DNA of 5,842 bases from Phycisphaerae bacterium (GTDB lineage Bacteria > Planctomycetota > Phycisphaerae > JAJVII01): assembly GCA_028706835.1 (NCBI GenBank), contig JAQTVL010000307.1, forward strand, positions 1 to 5,842, in the 5' to 3' direction. The notes below the pieces were generated by a model. That model saw only the letters and a list, made by a program, of their open reading frames with translations, did no database searches and was not told the DNA's origin. Shown in pieces: positions 5,489-5,842 of the stretch. Each line of letters begins with the position of its first letter. Positions within the stretch are counted from its first letter, which is position 1. The translations under genes were made by a program, and so were the position numbers.

Positions 5489-5842
5489 ATGAGCCACGAC
5501 TCCGCCCAACTCGACGCGACCGACCGCCTGCTGCTCAACCGCCTCCAGTCGGGCTTGCCGCTGGCGGCCAATCCCTTCGACGATCTCGCCGGGGAAACCG
5601 GCGTCTCCGTGCCGGAACTGCTCAGCCGGATCGATCGGCTCAAGCGGGACGGTGTAATCCGGCAGATCTGCGCGATCTTCGACACGCCGTCGCTCGGCTA
5701 CCGCAGTTCGCTGGTGGCTGGCCGGGTTGCCCCCGATCGCGTCTCGGACGCCGCAGCCATTGTCAGCCGGCACCCCGGCGTCACGCACAATTATCGCCGC
5801 AATCACGACTACAACCTGTGGTTCACGCTGGCCGTGCCCCCG
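5489..5842 (+). CDS. ahbA: AhbA-type siroheme decarboxylase subunit, Lrp/AsnC family (C-terminus outside window)
   Basis: The first 118 codons are present. Residues 8-57 form an AsnC/Lrp-type winged helix (DATDRLLLNRLQSGLPLAANPF, then VSVPELLSRIDRLKRDGVIRQI). Residues about 60-80 give the typical AIFDTPSLGYRSSLVAG strand, and 97-113 the signature GVTHNYRRNHDYNLWFT, which marks siroheme decarboxylases (AhbA/AhbB and the related NirD/L/G/H) rather than true transcription regulators. The His-Asn-Tyr, Arg, His and Tyr-Asn-x-Trp-Phe-Thr pattern is closer to the AhbA side than to AhbB. In the alternative heme pathway AhbA and AhbB remove two acetate carboxylates from siroheme to give 12,18-didecarboxysiroheme, in the cytoplasm, before AhbC and AhbD; the Nir proteins do the same for heme d1. 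About 35-50 residues should follow, so this looks like a single subunit rather than a fusion, but the edge hides it. The ATG is the first in frame and is preceded by a -10 element but no ribosome site. Confidence 0.88.
   Translation, partial: MSHDSAQLDATDRLLLNRLQSGLPLAANPFDDLAGETGVSVPELLSRIDRLKRDGVIRQICAIFDTPSLGYRSSLVAGRVAPDRVSDAAAIVSRHPGVTHNYRRNHDYNLWFTLAVPP

Noticed and set aside
5489..5842. Reading the right-hand gene as an Lrp/AsnC transcription regulator
   Set aside because: The HNYRRNHDYNLWFT block after the helix-turn-helix is characteristic of siroheme decarboxylases, which share the fold but not the regulatory role.

Overview
The window is GC-rich bacterial chromosome with three protein genes, one decayed gene and several intergenic palindromes. 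Two genes encode secreted proteins with Sec signal peptides: an 888-residue GH123/DUF4091-like hydrolase candidate and a Kelch beta-propeller protein. The third is an AhbA-type siroheme decarboxylase subunit. With the VCBS/FG-GAP remnant and GC-rich dispersed-type palindromes, this points to the Planctomycetes-Verrucomicrobia (PVC) group, most likely a planctomycete. That placement is inference from gene style and repeat types; no marker gene is present.

Layout. Bases 1-1787 (minus strand) hold the first 595 codons of a secreted Kelch protein whose C-terminus lies beyond the left edge. Its propeller is interrupted by about 125 residues of predicted helix. Bases 1788-2527 form a 740-base gap between two minus-strand genes. 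The gap contains a 155-bp nested inverted-repeat element (1851-2005), a short hairpin-like repeat (2019-2040), and a plus-strand remnant of a VCBS/FG-GAP protein (about 2101-2515) with a one-base frameshift and probably an internal deletion. Bases 2041-2100 show nothing recognisable. Bases 2528-5194 (minus) encode the complete hydrolase candidate. Bases 5195-5488 are a divergent intergenic region. It carries a good sigma70-type promoter for the hydrolase, a roughly 135-base leader with a possible upstream ORF that overlaps the hydrolase start, and a -10 element placed for leaderless expression of the plus-strand gene. Bases 5489-5842 (plus) encode the first 118 residues of the siroheme decarboxylase subunit, cut by the right edge.

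How they fit together. The hydrolase and Kelch genes run in the same direction and both products should be exported. The gap between them is full of decayed sequence and strong palindromes, so cotranscription is doubtful. The divergent ahb-like gene belongs to heme (or heme d1) biosynthesis and has no evident functional tie to the secreted proteins. No RNA gene, CRISPR array, intact insertion sequence or convincing intrinsic terminator was seen. The most unusual items are the nested palindromic element, a 20-bp palindrome lying in frame inside the Kelch gene, the helical insert in the propeller, and the apparent lack of the usual Asp-Glu catalytic pair in the hydrolase candidate.
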